Shown: positions 1-7,997, counted from the first letter of the stretch. The stretch: DNA of 8,733 nucleotides from Clostridiales bacterium (GCA_012512335.1 JAAZEK010000471.1:1-8733), one strand, 5' to 3'. The notes: generated by a model from the sequence alone, not told the origin. A program made the numbers and translations.

Positions 1-9
1 GTGTAAACA

Positions 10-624
10 ATGGCAAAAGCCCTCAGTGACAAACAGAAAAAAATCTTGGAATTCCTTAAAGATGAAATTCGGACCAAAGGCTATCCTCCCTCCGTGCGAG
101 AAATTTGTGATGCAGTAGGGTTAAAATCTACCTCAACTGTACATGGATATCTAGGACGTCTTGAGAAAAAAGGCTTTATCCGTCGAGATGCATCCAAACC
201 CAGGGCTATCGAAATTCTCGATGACAATACTTATGTATCAAAAAACGAGCTGGTTAATGTTCCTATTGTTGGCCGCGTAACTGCGGGTCAACCAATTTTA
301 GCGGTGGAAAACATTGAGGATACCTTCCCTATTCCAGTTCAATACCTACATAATAGTGATGTTTTTATGCTCCATGTTAGAGGTGAAAGTATGATGGAAG
401 CTGGGATTCTCGATGGAGACATGGTAATTGTACAAAAAAAACCCACTGCCTCCAATGGCGACATGGTCGTAGCTCTCATAGAAGATGAAGCTACAGTAAA
501 GACTTTCTACAAGGAAAAAGATCATATTAGGTTACAGCCAGAGAATTCGGCTATGGAACCTATATTATTAAAAGATGTTTCTATATTGGGTAAAGTGATT
601 GGCGTAATACGAATGTTTCATTAA
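10..624 (+). CDS. lexA: LexA, SOS-response transcriptional repressor and self-cleaving protease
   Basis: This encodes the 204-residue SOS repressor LexA, close to the usual 200-206 residues. In the family, the dimer binds operators of DNA-damage genes and cuts itself when RecA filaments form on single-stranded DNA. Residues 1-70 form the winged-helix DNA-binding domain, with PPSVREICDAVGLKSTSTVH at about 26-45. The S24-type latent protease domain follows. The Ala92-Gly93 cleavage site lies in GRVTAGQP. The catalytic serine is Ser127 in GESM and the general-base lysine is Lys164 in ATVK, so the protein looks fully competent. Only nine bases precede the ATG; the GTG at position 1 may be the end of a GGAGGTG ribosome site, but the promoter and any LexA operator lie outside the window. 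The gene converges with the lyase gene and shares its terminator. Confidence 0.98.
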   Translation: MAKALSDKQKKILEFLKDEIRTKGYPPSVREICDAVGLKSTSTVHGYLGRLEKKGFIRRDASKPRAIEILDDNTYVSKNELVNVPIVGRVTAGQPILAVENIEDTFPIPVQYLHNSDVFMLHVRGESMMEAGILDGDMVIVQKKPTASNGDMVVALIEDEATVKTFYKEKDHIRLQPENSAMEPILLKDVSILGKVIGVIRMFH

Positions 625-640
625 ATAGGAAGTACTTAAG

Positions 641-686
641 AAAAGAAGGATTTATTCAACCCTAAAGTTGAACAAATCCTTCTTTT
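641..686. terminator. Bidirectional intrinsic terminator shared by lexA and the lyase gene
   Basis: Two 20-base arms (641-660 and 667-686) are inverted copies with a 6-base loop (661-666). Only one position fails to pair, 654 with 673. As plus-strand RNA this is an A-C mismatch; as minus-strand RNA it is a G-U wobble, so the minus-strand hairpin is continuous. Each strand ends the stem in CTTCTTTT, giving an oligo-U run in both directions. The stem begins 16 bases after the lexA stop. The right arm encodes the last seven residues (KEGFVQL) of the lyase, and its stop codon lies in the loop, so the lyase transcript is terminated by a hairpin that starts inside its own coding region. Confidence 0.85.
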
Positions 687-1969
687 AGCATTACAGATAA
701 GACTTTCATTATAGCAAGCTTTACATGAGCATAAGTTAGGCCACCTTGTAAATAGGCAACATATGGCTCTTTGATTGGTGCGTCTGCACTTAGCTCAATG
801 GATGCACCTTGAATGAATGTTCCAGCAGCCATAATAACCTGATGATCATAACCTGGCATATCCCATGGATAAGGAACTACGAAGCTATCAATTGGGGATG
901 CTGTTTGGATTGCCTGACAAAAAGAGATTAGCTGCTTCGAAGATTTGAATTCAATGGACTGTATTATATCAGACCTGGATTCCTTCCAATGAGGTCGAAC
1001 CTTATATCCTAGCTCATCAAATACCTTAGCTGCTAATACAGCACCTTTCAAGGCCTCAGCCACAGTATGGGGTGCCATGAACAAACCCTGATAGAAATAA
1101 CCATATCCTGATGGGAAAGAGCCTACTTCCCTTCCAATGCCAGGTGACGTAAGTCTACTTTCTAAAAGCGCAATGGCTTCTACAGTACCTACAGCATAAG
1201 CTCCTGTTGGTGCAAGACCGCCTCCTGGATTCTTTATTAAGGAACCTACAATAAGATCTGCTTGGGTCATACTAGGTTCTTCGTCCTCGGTAAATTCCCC
1301 GTAGCAGTTGTCTACTATAACAAATACATCATTTCTACTGGCTTTAATCTCATCCACTGCAGCAGAAATATTTCCCACTGACAATGTCTTGCGGGTACTA
1401 TAACCCATAGATCTTTGTATCAAAACAGTCTTTATTTTTGGATCTGTAAGTACATCTTTCACTGTATTGATGTCAATATTTCCATCTGGAAGTAACTCTA
1501 TTTGCTTATATCCTATCTTCCAATCCCGTAATGAGCCTGTCCCAGCCTCATTGATACCTACTACATCATGAAGAGTATCATAGGGAGCCCCTGTAATGGA
1601 TAAAAGAATATCCTCTGGTCTTAACAAAGCAAACAAACCATCACTAATAACATGGGTTCCAGAAACCCACTGAGGACGTACTAGGGCATCTTCTCCACCA
1701 AATAGATCTCGGTAAACCAGATCTAAAGCATCTCTACCTTCATCTCCATAGCCATAACCCGAGGTTCCAGTAAAATGCCTCTGGCTGATTCGGTGCTTGT
1801 TAAATACTTTAAGTATCCTAGCTTGATGATATTCTGCTCTTTCATCAATATCTCCAAATACTTTTCTTAGCTCAGCTTGAGCAACATTTGCTATATTAAA
1901 TGCTTTAGGATGAATGCTCGCATCGCTCAAGTAAAAATTTTCATAGTTACTGTATATATCTTTTTTCAT
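662..1969 (-). CDS. PLP-dependent methionine gamma-lyase family protein (aluminium-resistance / YnbB-like)
   Basis: This 435-residue protein belongs to the pyridoxal-phosphate fold-type I family annotated as methionine gamma-lyase family or 'cystathionine beta-lyase family protein involved in aluminum resistance' (B. subtilis YnbB-like). The likely chemistry is C-S bond cleavage of sulfur amino acids in the cytoplasm, but the true substrate of this family is poorly established, so the name rests on homology. Visible features are a glycine-rich segment HFTGTSGYGYGDEGRD (65-80), VIVDNCYGEF at 218-227 with Asp220 as the probable residue facing the PLP ring nitrogen, and GSLIKNPGGGLAPTG at 242-256 with Lys246 as the likely Schiff-base lysine. 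The ATG follows GGAG by seven bases. hfq lies upstream on the same strand but is separated by a terminator, so the gene probably has its own promoter. In Bacillus, ynbB also lies near miaA and hfq. Confidence 0.9.
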   Translation of the reverse strand: MKKDIYSNYENFYLSDASIHPKAFNIANVAQAELRKVFGDIDERAEYHQARILKVFNKHRISQRHFTGTSGYGYGDEGRDALDLVYRDLFGGEDALVRPQWVSGTHVISDGLFALLRPEDILLSITGAPYDTLHDVVGINEAGTGSLRDWKIGYKQIELLPDGNIDINTVKDVLTDPKIKTVLIQRSMGYSTRKTLSVGNISAAVDEIKASRNDVFVIVDNCYGEFTEDEEPSMTQADLIVGSLIKNPGGGLAPTGAYAVGTVEAIALLESRLTSPGIGREVGSFPSGYGYFYQGLFMAPHTVAEALKGAVLAAKVFDELGYKVRPHWKESRSDIIQSIEFKSSKQLISFCQAIQTASPIDSFVVPYPWDMPGYDHQVIMAAGTFIQGASIELSADAPIKEPYVAYLQGGLTYAHVKLAIMKVLSVMLKEGFVQL

Positions 1970-1982
1970 CTTTAGTCTCCAA

Positions 1983-2001
1983 TTAGTATGCTAATATTGT
2001 A
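1983..2001 (-). promoter_or_regulatory. Possible promoter -10 and near-palindromic operator of the lyase gene
   Basis: Upstream of the lyase ribosome site, minus-strand TACAAT (2001-1996) resembles a sigma-A -10 box. No good -35 is visible at 17-18 bases; the best match is three of six. Just downstream, TTAGTATGCTAA (1983-1994) is a 12-base near-palindrome that would cover the transcription start. Wider flanks also pair (ATTAGT at 1982-1987 with ACTAAT at 2010-2015). A repressor site is possible, but such patterns arise easily in AT-rich DNA, so this is a weak call. Confidence 0.25.
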
Positions 2002-2040
2002 CATAATTTACTAATCTACTGTAGTTGCTTTCGACATGTA

Positions 2041-2069
2041 AAAGGAACCAGCCCAATGGAAGGTTCCCT
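2041..2069 (-). terminator. Intrinsic terminator after hfq
   Basis: On the minus strand, arms at 2069-2062 and 2049-2042 form an eight-pair stem (core GGAACC/GGTTCC, one G-U pair) around a 12-base loop. A short U-run (TTTT, 2043-2040) overlaps the stem foot and continues just past it. It begins about 18 bases after the hfq stop and probably ends the miaB-to-hfq transcript. The short U-run suggests termination may be incomplete, allowing some read-through into the lyase gene. Confidence 0.65.
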
Positions 2070-2086
2070 ACAATACATTTTATTTA

Positions 2087-2332
2087 TTACTCTTGATCTT
2101 GTGTGCTCAGTCCGAAAGCAACTGGACGTGCAGGAGTAATAGTCGATATTGCATGCTTATAAATCATCATTTGTTTTCCGTCACTTTCAATCATGACAAC
2201 AAAATTATCAAAGCCTTTTAATACACCTTTTAGCTGAAATCCATTAGTAAGATGAATAGTTACTGGAGTATGTTCCTTGCGTATCTCGTTTAGAAAAGCA
2301 TCCTGTAAAACAATTGTTACCTTGTTTGCCAA
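2087..2332 (-). CDS. hfq: RNA chaperone Hfq
   Basis: This is the hexameric Sm-like RNA chaperone Hfq, 81 residues from the chosen start. In the family, Hfq rings bind U-rich small-RNA ends on the proximal face and A-rich sequences on the distal face. Visible hallmarks, numbered from the chosen start, are Gln10 (NKVTIVLQDAFL), the Sm1 segment NGFQLKGVLKGFDNF (30-44) with Phe44, and the Sm2 motif YKHAIST (58-64) with Lys59-His60. The C-terminal tail after the Sm core is only about ten residues, as usual in Firmicutes. I chose the TTG at 2332 rather than the in-frame GTG at 2353: homologues start at MANK or MSK, the TTG has AAAGGATGGTG seven bases upstream, and the GTG has no ribosome site and would place that sequence inside the coding region. 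The gene follows miaA and precedes a terminator. Confidence 0.95.
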   Translation of the reverse strand: MANKVTIVLQDAFLNEIRKEHTPVTIHLTNGFQLKGVLKGFDNFVVMIESDGKQMMIYKHAISTITPARPVAFGLSTQDQE

Positions 2333-2339
2333 TTTGTTA

Positions 2340-2350
2340 CACCATCCTTT
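2340..2350 (-). promoter_or_regulatory. Ribosome binding site that decides the TTG start of hfq
   Basis: Minus-strand AAAGGATGGTG ends seven bases before the TTG at 2332-2330. It is the only purine-rich Shine-Dalgarno-like stretch near the 5' end of hfq and it overlaps the codons that an upstream GTG start would use, so it supports the shorter protein. Confidence 0.7.
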
Positions 2351-2390
2351 CACATTCTAAGTTTCATCTTTGGCTAGCACATTTTATTTA

Positions 2391-2396
2391 ATTATA
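2391..2396 (-). promoter_or_regulatory. Candidate -10 box of an hfq promoter
   Basis: The miaA-hfq gap (2354-2408, minus strand) contains a perfect TATAAT. Transcription would start near 2384, about 50 bases before the hfq TTG. The sequence 17 bases upstream, inside the end of miaA, is TTTCTA, only a three-of-six match to TTGACA, so the promoter would be weak or activator-dependent. The surrounding DNA is very AT-rich, which raises the chance of a fortuitous match. Confidence 0.4.
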
Positions 2397-2408
2397 CAAC
2401 AAATATAG

Positions 2409-3356
2409 CTAATTAGAAAGCAAATTATTACCAATGTCTGTAATCAACCAATTACCTACAGTCTTAAGATCACCCATTTTAAAAGGATCAAGCCAAATGA
2501 TTTGCTCCTCTCGTTTGAACCAAGCTATCTGTCTTTTAGCAAATCTTCTAGTATTACGCTTTAAAATATTTATGCTTTCCTCCTGGGTTGATAAGCCTTT
2601 AAGGTAATCAACGATTTCTTTGTAACCTAGACCTTGCATGGATACTAAATTTCTAGAATAGCCTCTATCCATGATTTCCTTTACTTCTTCTATTAAACCA
2701 GATTCAATCATTCGATCCACGCGTAAATTAATTCGATCATAAAGCAATTGTCTATCCATAGTAAGACCATATATTCTTGTGCTATAGGGTGAGTCTAATT
2801 CACTAAAATCTTGCCTAAATGCTTCCATTGTCTTACCTGTTAAATGAAATACTTCCATAGCCCGGATAACTCTGCGTGTATCATTAGGATGAAGCCTTTG
2901 TGCAGAAACAGGGTCAACTCTCCGCAAATGATTGTGAAGCCAGGTAGTACCATGCTGATCCAGCAATTTATTTAAATGAGATCTATACTCGGGATCTTCA
3001 ACAGCATCAGTAAAGTTCATTGGATAAATAATAGAACTGATATAAAAGCCTGTTCCACCTGCCAAAATGGGAATCTTCCCTCGCTTTGTAATCTGTCGTA
3101 TTATATCCGAGCTTAGCTTTTGGAACATTGATACATTAAATTCATCGTCTGGGTTTCTAACATCTATCATATGGTGAGGTATCCCCTGTCTTTCATCTAT
3201 AGAGGGTTTGGCAGTGCCTATATCCATATAACGATATATCTGCATAGAATCCGCAGATATGATTTCTCCATTTAATTGTTGGGCAACTTGGATCGCCAAA
3301 TCTGTTTTACCAGAAGCCGTTGGGCCAGTGATTACAAGTAGTGGAATTTTATTCAT
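2409..3356 (-). CDS. miaA: tRNA dimethylallyltransferase MiaA
   Basis: MiaA (315 residues, normal length) transfers the dimethylallyl group from DMAPP to N6 of A37 in tRNAs that read codons starting with U, giving i6A. This is the substrate that MiaB, encoded at the right end of the window, then methylthiolates. Visible motifs are the P-loop GPTASGKT (11-18), ISADSMQIYRYMDIGTAKP (33-51) with the probable catalytic base Asp36, LAGGTGFY (98-105) with Thr102, the tRNA-contacting NDTRRVIRAMEV (158-169), and the C-terminal RNTRRFAKRQIAWF (267-280). The ATG follows AAAAGGAG by six bases. It lies 51 bases after mutL and is probably co-transcribed with it. A hairpin element sits directly upstream of its ribosome site and could affect translation. 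Confidence 0.98.
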   Translation of the reverse strand: MNKIPLLVITGPTASGKTDLAIQVAQQLNGEIISADSMQIYRYMDIGTAKPSIDERQGIPHHMIDVRNPDDEFNVSMFQKLSSDIIRQITKRGKIPILAGGTGFYISSIIYPMNFTDAVEDPEYRSHLNKLLDQHGTTWLHNHLRRVDPVSAQRLHPNDTRRVIRAMEVFHLTGKTMEAFRQDFSELDSPYSTRIYGLTMDRQLLYDRINLRVDRMIESGLIEEVKEIMDRGYSRNLVSMQGLGYKEIVDYLKGLSTQEESINILKRNTRRFAKRQIAWFKREEQIIWLDPFKMGDLKTVGNWLITDIGNNLLSN

Positions 3357-3376
3357 GGTAAGCTCCTTTTGTCCTG

Positions 3377-3409
3377 CGTCAATACGCCTACTTTATAAGT
3401 GGCGCGTTC
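3377..3409 (-). repeat. 33-base hairpin element, copy B, before the miaA ribosome site
   Basis: This element matches the one upstream of mutS (7998-8030) at 25 of 33 ungapped positions and in the same orientation. As minus-strand RNA it folds as CGCC-ACTT / AAGT-(A)-GGCG, eight pairs with one bulged A and an ATA loop. It overlaps the mutL stop codon and ends six bases before the AAAAGGAG of miaA. It lacks a U-run, so it is not a normal terminator. A role in translation control, RNA processing or transcript stability is possible but unproven. Confidence 0.5.
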
Positions 3410-5342
3410 ACTGTATCCTTTTAAACTTTTTCTCTAATTCATAGCGACTCATAGAAATTAATATAGGCCTGCCATGGGGACAAGTTAAAGGGATCTTATT
3501 TTGGTCTATATCTTTCAGTAGACTTCTAATTTCTTGATGAGATAGCTTATCGTTGGCTTTCACAGCTTTTTTACAAGCCATCATGATTATATCCTCGTCT
3601 TGTAAAGTAAGTCTCTCCTGACCGATTCTGCTTCCCGATTGATCAAGCAATTCATTAAACAACTCTTTAATATTTACATCCCTTAATACTACTGGAACAC
3701 CTCTTATTATGAAAGACTTTCCGCCAAAGGACTCTAAATCGAAGCCAACTGATTGAAAACTTTCTACATTATCTGTAATGTATATGAATTCATCATGGGT
3801 AACCTCCAATATGTAAGGAGGAGATAACTGCTGGCTTAGGACATTTTGTTGGAGTACGGTCTTCTTTAGTTCTTCATAAACCAAGCGCTCATGAGCTGCA
3901 TGTTGATCAACAATAAATAAATGGGAATCGCTTTCAACCAATATAAAGGTTGAAAAAGCAGTCCCTATCACATTCCACTTCTTTAGATCACTGGTATCTA
4001 TATTATTAGCATATTTTTCCTCATTCATACGGTCATCTACAAGCTTTATTTCCTGCGATTCAGTTTTTATATATACTGTTTTGGAGCCTAAGTGCTCTCT
4101 CAGCTCAGTATCTGATTCTTTCTCGAATGAATTTACTTCTATAATCTCGTTTTGCCCAGTCACTTCTTCTTCAGTATCTTCTAGAGAAGTTATACCTGTT
4201 CTTGTATGATTTTCATAGGATTTAACTTCCATATTCCTGCCATCATCGAAATAATGTAACTGCTCAGTCTCGACTTGCTGTCCATCTATGTCTAGTTCTG
4301 AAGCTTTCTTTTGTTTAGCTGGAGTGTAAGGAAAAACCTCTGGTATATAATTTTCCTTCTCCATTGCATTCTTAATGTTATTTGTAAGCGCTTCCATTAC
4401 TTCCTTTGGCTTACGAAATCGAATTTCTGTCTTAGAAGGGTGAACATTTACATCAATTTCCTCTGGAGAAATTTGAATGCTCATGACGCACCATGGAAAA
4501 TGATTAACCATCGTCCAATTCTTTAATGATTCCTCTATACTTTGAGATAAAAGTTGGCTACGTATATACCTGTTATTTACAAAAAAGGATTGATGGGTAC
4601 GGTTTGTTCTTGACAGAGAGGGTTTTCCTAAATATCCAAAAACAGAAAATCCATCTCCTAAATTAGCATCAATCAAAATAAGTTCGGTTTTCATATCTTT
4701 TCCATATATACATAAAATTGCACTTAACAGCTCTCCATCCCCTGAGGAATGATATATTGTTTTTCCATTGCTTATATATTTTATGGAAATAGAAGGATTA
4801 GCTAAAATCAACTTGGCTAACAATTCACTTATAGCTGCTGTTTCGCTACGAGAGGATATTAAAAATTTTAAGCGGGCAGGGGTATTGTAAAAAAGATTAC
4901 GAACCATTATTGTAGTTCCCTCTGGGCATCCCGCCTCAGATGCCTGAATCAATTGTCCCCCATGATAGATTATATGGCAACCAGAAATAGAGCCTCTTGG
5001 CCTTGTTAGCATTTCCATTTGTGTTACGGCAGCGATACTGGCTAAAGCCTCTCCTCGAAAACCTAGTGTATGAATGGTATTTAAATCTTTGGCTACTTCA
5101 ATTTTACTAGTTGCATGCCTATGAAATGAAGCCTCTGCATCCTCCATATCCATACCTATCCCGTTATCAGTTACTCGAATTAGGCTTGTGCCGCCATTTT
5201 CAACTTCTACTGTAATGGCCGACGCATCAGCATCAATAGAGTTTTCTACCAATTCTTTAACGATGGAAGAAGGGCGTTCTACCACTTCTCCTGCAGCTAT
5301 TTGATTTATTGTTGCATTATCTAATCTGTGAATAATAGCCAT
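3408..5342 (-). CDS. mutL: DNA mismatch repair protein MutL with endonuclease domain
   Basis: MutL (644 residues) is the ATP-dependent partner that MutS recruits to mismatches. The N-terminal GHKL ATPase shows NQIAAGEVVERP (13-24), KELVENSIDA (29-38) with Glu30 and Asn34, DNGIGM (59-64) and GFRGEALASI (94-103). A low-complexity acidic linker covers about 335-450. The C-terminal domain carries the metal-binding endonuclease motif DQHAAHERLVYEE (479-491), with supporting ACKKAVKA (589-596) and CPHGRP (621-626). It is therefore the nicking type of MutL found in bacteria without MutH. QQLSPP (504-509) fits the Q-x-L-x-x-P sliding-clamp motif at the position expected from B. subtilis. The start is seven bases after the mutS stop, and its AAAGGAG (5353-5359) lies in the last mutS codons, suggesting translational coupling. 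Confidence 0.98.
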   Translation of the reverse strand: MAIIHRLDNATINQIAAGEVVERPSSIVKELVENSIDADASAITVEVENGGTSLIRVTDNGIGMDMEDAEASFHRHATSKIEVAKDLNTIHTLGFRGEALASIAAVTQMEMLTRPRGSISGCHIIYHGGQLIQASEAGCPEGTTIMVRNLFYNTPARLKFLISSRSETAAISELLAKLILANPSISIKYISNGKTIYHSSGDGELLSAILCIYGKDMKTELILIDANLGDGFSVFGYLGKPSLSRTNRTHQSFFVNNRYIRSQLLSQSIEESLKNWTMVNHFPWCVMSIQISPEEIDVNVHPSKTEIRFRKPKEVMEALTNNIKNAMEKENYIPEVFPYTPAKQKKASELDIDGQQVETEQLHYFDDGRNMEVKSYENHTRTGITSLEDTEEEVTGQNEIIEVNSFEKESDTELREHLGSKTVYIKTESQEIKLVDDRMNEEKYANNIDTSDLKKWNVIGTAFSTFILVESDSHLFIVDQHAAHERLVYEELKKTVLQQNVLSQQLSPPYILEVTHDEFIYITDNVESFQSVGFDLESFGGKSFIIRGVPVVLRDVNIKELFNELLDQSGSRIGQERLTLQDEDIIMMACKKAVKANDKLSHQEIRSLLKDIDQNKIPLTCPHGRPILISMSRYELEKKFKRIQ

Positions 5343-5349
5343 AGACCTT

Positions 5350-7971
5350 TTACTCCTTTGCTTTTTGAACTAATCTATGTAAGATTCCAATAGCTTCAAT
5401 AGGTGTGAGCACCTCTACATCTATGTCCTTCAATTCTTTTACTATTTCAGAAGAAGCTGAATTAAACAAATCCAATTGGTAAGCTCCATTGGTATCTACC
5501 ATTTTGACATTTTGCTTCGTTTTAGATTTGTTTATATCTGAATCTTCCAATCTCTTTAGAATTTTCTTAGCTCGCTCAATTACTTCTTCAGGTAAACCGG
5601 CTAGCTTTGCTACCTGAATGCCAAAGCTTTTGTCAGCACCACCTCTAATAATTCTTCTTAGAAAGATGATATTATCCCCTTGTTCCTTTACCGCAATGCA
5701 ATAATTCTTTACACCTGGGATCATTCCCTCAAGTTCAGTCAGTTCATGGTAGTGGGTAGCGAACAAAGTCTTGGCTTTCAAAGATTGACATATATGTTCA
5801 ACTACAGCATATGCAATACTGAGTCCATCAAAAGTGCTTGTACCCCTGCCTATTTCATCTAAGATTAAAAGGCTCTTACTTGTAGCATTATGTAGAATGT
5901 CAGCTATCTCACTCATCTCTACCATAAAAGTACTTTGTCCAGATGCTAAATCATCGGAGGCTCCAACACGTGTAAATATTCTATCTACTATCCCTATTTC
6001 AGCTTCTTTTGCGGGAACAAAACACCCTATTTGAGCCATTAAAGTAATAAGAGCAACCTGGCGCATATATGTACTTTTTCCTGCCATGTTTGGACCGGTA
6101 ATAATCATAAGATGATCTTTTCCAGTTTGCAAGCTAGTATGATTAGGTACAAACAAGCCATTCGACAAAGTATTTTCAACTACAGGATGTCTACCGTCCT
6201 TGATTTTTATAGAACCATCATCCAGCATAACTGGCCTAGTGTAATTATTGTCATATGAGACACGAGCAAAGGAACACAGGGTGTCCAATGTGGCAATTAT
6301 AGCTGCAGTGTTTTGTATCCGGCTTACTTCTAGCCCAATCTTCTCACGTATTTCAATAAAAATCTGATATTCCAAGCGTATACTTTTCTCTTCAGCACCT
6401 AGAATTTTATCCTCTACTTCCTTTAATTCAGGTATTATATACCGCTCGGAATTGGCTAGGGTTTGCTTTCGAACATAGAACTCAGGAACGAGGTCATAAT
6501 AGGAGCGGGTGACATCAATATAATATCCAAAAACTTTGTTAAATCCTATTTTCAGGTTCTTTATTCCGGTTTTATCTCTTTCTTCTTGCTCTAATCCTGC
6601 AATCCAATTCTTACCATCAGTAACAGCAAGGCGATATTCATCTAATTCTGAATTCCAACCTTCTTTAATTAGGTTCCCTTCCTTTAGAAATACAGGTGGG
6701 TCTTCGAAAATCGACTGCTCTAATAAGCTTTGTATATCTTCTAGTATATCAATTTCTTTGTAGAATTTCATTAACATGTCACTAGTGGAACTTGAAAGAA
6801 TCTCCTTTAAGACAGGCAAAAGCTGTAAAGATTGTTTAATAGAAATCAAGTCTCTTGCATTTGCGCTACCATATGCGATCCTTCCTGCTAATCTTTCTAA
6901 ATCATATACTTTGCGAAGTAGATCCTTAATTTCCTCCATCTTAATGGGATTTTTAATAAGTTCTTGAACTGCTTCCAAGCGATCTTCTATTTGTACTTTA
7001 TATAAAAGAGGTTGCTGAATCCACTGGCGCAGGAGACGACCTCCCATGGCGGTATCTGTTTTGTCCAGAAGCCATAACAGAGAGCCTTTTTTACCTTTAC
7101 CCCGAATGGTTTCCGTAAGCTCCAGGTTCCGACGAGCAGTCGCATTGAGAATCATATGGGTATTATCAGACAAAGTTTTCAAAAAAGTAATATGACCGAG
7201 AGCATTCTTCTGGGTATCAGATAAATATGAAAGTAATGCTCCTGCTGCACTAATTCCGTATGTCATCTCTTCACAGCCATAAATATCAAGAGTTTGCACT
7301 TGGAAATGCTGAGTTAGTGTTCTATAAGCATTGGATCTTTTATATGCCCACTCTTGATAGGGAGTAATATAAGCAGAAAATCGACTGCGTACAGAATCTA
7401 AGAATTCTTTATCTAATTCTAGGGATTCATTGATGAGAATTTCACTAGCTTGGATTCGTGCCAACTCATTGAATAATTTTTCACTTCTATCCTGCACATT
7501 GCCTTTGGTAATCTCAGAAATGAAAAATTCCCCTGTTGAAACATCCACACCAGACAGACCGAAGGCATCATTATCTCGAATAATAGAAATTAAATAATTG
7601 TTACTCTTCTCATCCAAAATTGAGCTGTCTGTTACTGTACCAGGAGTTACTACACGAACTACCTGACGCTCTACAATACCATTAGCTTCTTCTGGGTCTT
7701 GCGTTTGTTCACATATAGCTACCTTATAACCTTTTTCTATTAATTTTGCTATATAACCATCGGCAGAATGCCAAGGGACACCACACATAGGTGCCCTTTC
7801 TTCCAAACCACAATCCCTTCCTGTTAAGGTGATTTCCAGCTCCTTGGAAGCGGTTATGGCATCTTCGAAAAACATTTCGTAAAAGTCGCCTAAACGAAAA
7901 AATAAAATGGCATCCTTGTGTTGTTCCTTTAATTGCATGTATTGCTGCATCATAGGTGTCAAACCAGCCAT
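5350..7971 (-). CDS. mutS: DNA mismatch recognition ATPase MutS
   Basis: MutS (873 residues, typical of MutS1) scans DNA, binds mispairs and small loops, and signals to MutL through ATP-dependent sliding. The mismatch-reading Phe-X-Glu is GDFYEMF at 28-34 (Phe30, Glu32). The connector, lever and clamp domains occupy roughly 125-560. The ABC-type ATPase has the Walker A GPNMAGKST (626-634), the segment GASDDLASGQSTFMVEM (670-686), the Walker B LLILDEIGRG (701-710) and the His switch ATHYHEL (738-744). The helix-turn-helix FGIQVAKLAGLP (783-794) mediates dimerisation. QLDLF (832-836) in the tail is a near-consensus sliding-clamp-binding peptide. The ATG follows AAGGGGAG and a second AAGG. A 127-base gap with several hairpins separates it from the preceding ricA-like gene, so an internal promoter or leader regulation is possible. 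Confidence 0.98.
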   Translation of the reverse strand: MAGLTPMMQQYMQLKEQHKDAILFFRLGDFYEMFFEDAITASKELEITLTGRDCGLEERAPMCGVPWHSADGYIAKLIEKGYKVAICEQTQDPEEANGIVERQVVRVVTPGTVTDSSILDEKSNNYLISIIRDNDAFGLSGVDVSTGEFFISEITKGNVQDRSEKLFNELARIQASEILINESLELDKEFLDSVRSRFSAYITPYQEWAYKRSNAYRTLTQHFQVQTLDIYGCEEMTYGISAAGALLSYLSDTQKNALGHITFLKTLSDNTHMILNATARRNLELTETIRGKGKKGSLLWLLDKTDTAMGGRLLRQWIQQPLLYKVQIEDRLEAVQELIKNPIKMEEIKDLLRKVYDLERLAGRIAYGSANARDLISIKQSLQLLPVLKEILSSSTSDMLMKFYKEIDILEDIQSLLEQSIFEDPPVFLKEGNLIKEGWNSELDEYRLAVTDGKNWIAGLEQEERDKTGIKNLKIGFNKVFGYYIDVTRSYYDLVPEFYVRKQTLANSERYIIPELKEVEDKILGAEEKSIRLEYQIFIEIREKIGLEVSRIQNTAAIIATLDTLCSFARVSYDNNYTRPVMLDDGSIKIKDGRHPVVENTLSNGLFVPNHTSLQTGKDHLMIITGPNMAGKSTYMRQVALITLMAQIGCFVPAKEAEIGIVDRIFTRVGASDDLASGQSTFMVEMSEIADILHNATSKSLLILDEIGRGTSTFDGLSIAYAVVEHICQSLKAKTLFATHYHELTELEGMIPGVKNYCIAVKEQGDNIIFLRRIIRGGADKSFGIQVAKLAGLPEEVIERAKKILKRLEDSDINKSKTKQNVKMVDTNGAYQLDLFNSASSEIVKELKDIDVEVLTPIEAIGILHRLVQKAKE

Positions 7972-7997
7972 AAACTACCTTACTCCCCTTTAACAAT

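Noticed and set aside
3259..3444. Plus-strand open frame across the miaA start and mutL end
   Set aside because: It is antisense to two well-supported genes, has no ribosome site and encodes no recognisable protein.
4311..4526. Plus-strand open frame antisense to mutL
   Set aside because: Short, aromatic/cysteine-rich shadow translation with no ribosome site. The same applies to the plus-strand frames inside mutS at 5680-5862, 5834-6034, 6536-6763 and 6776-6967.
6470..6482. CGAAC-ATAG-AACT, considered as a LexA operator
   Set aside because: Only one half-site fits the CGAAC-N4-GTTCG type operator; the second half is not inverted and the site is inside mutS. The true lexA operator would lie left of the window.
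7724..7996. Minus-strand open frame of 90 codons starting at a TTG upstream of mutS
   Set aside because: It overlaps the mutS N-terminal coding region in another frame, its start lies on the mutS ribosome site, and its translation resembles no protein family.
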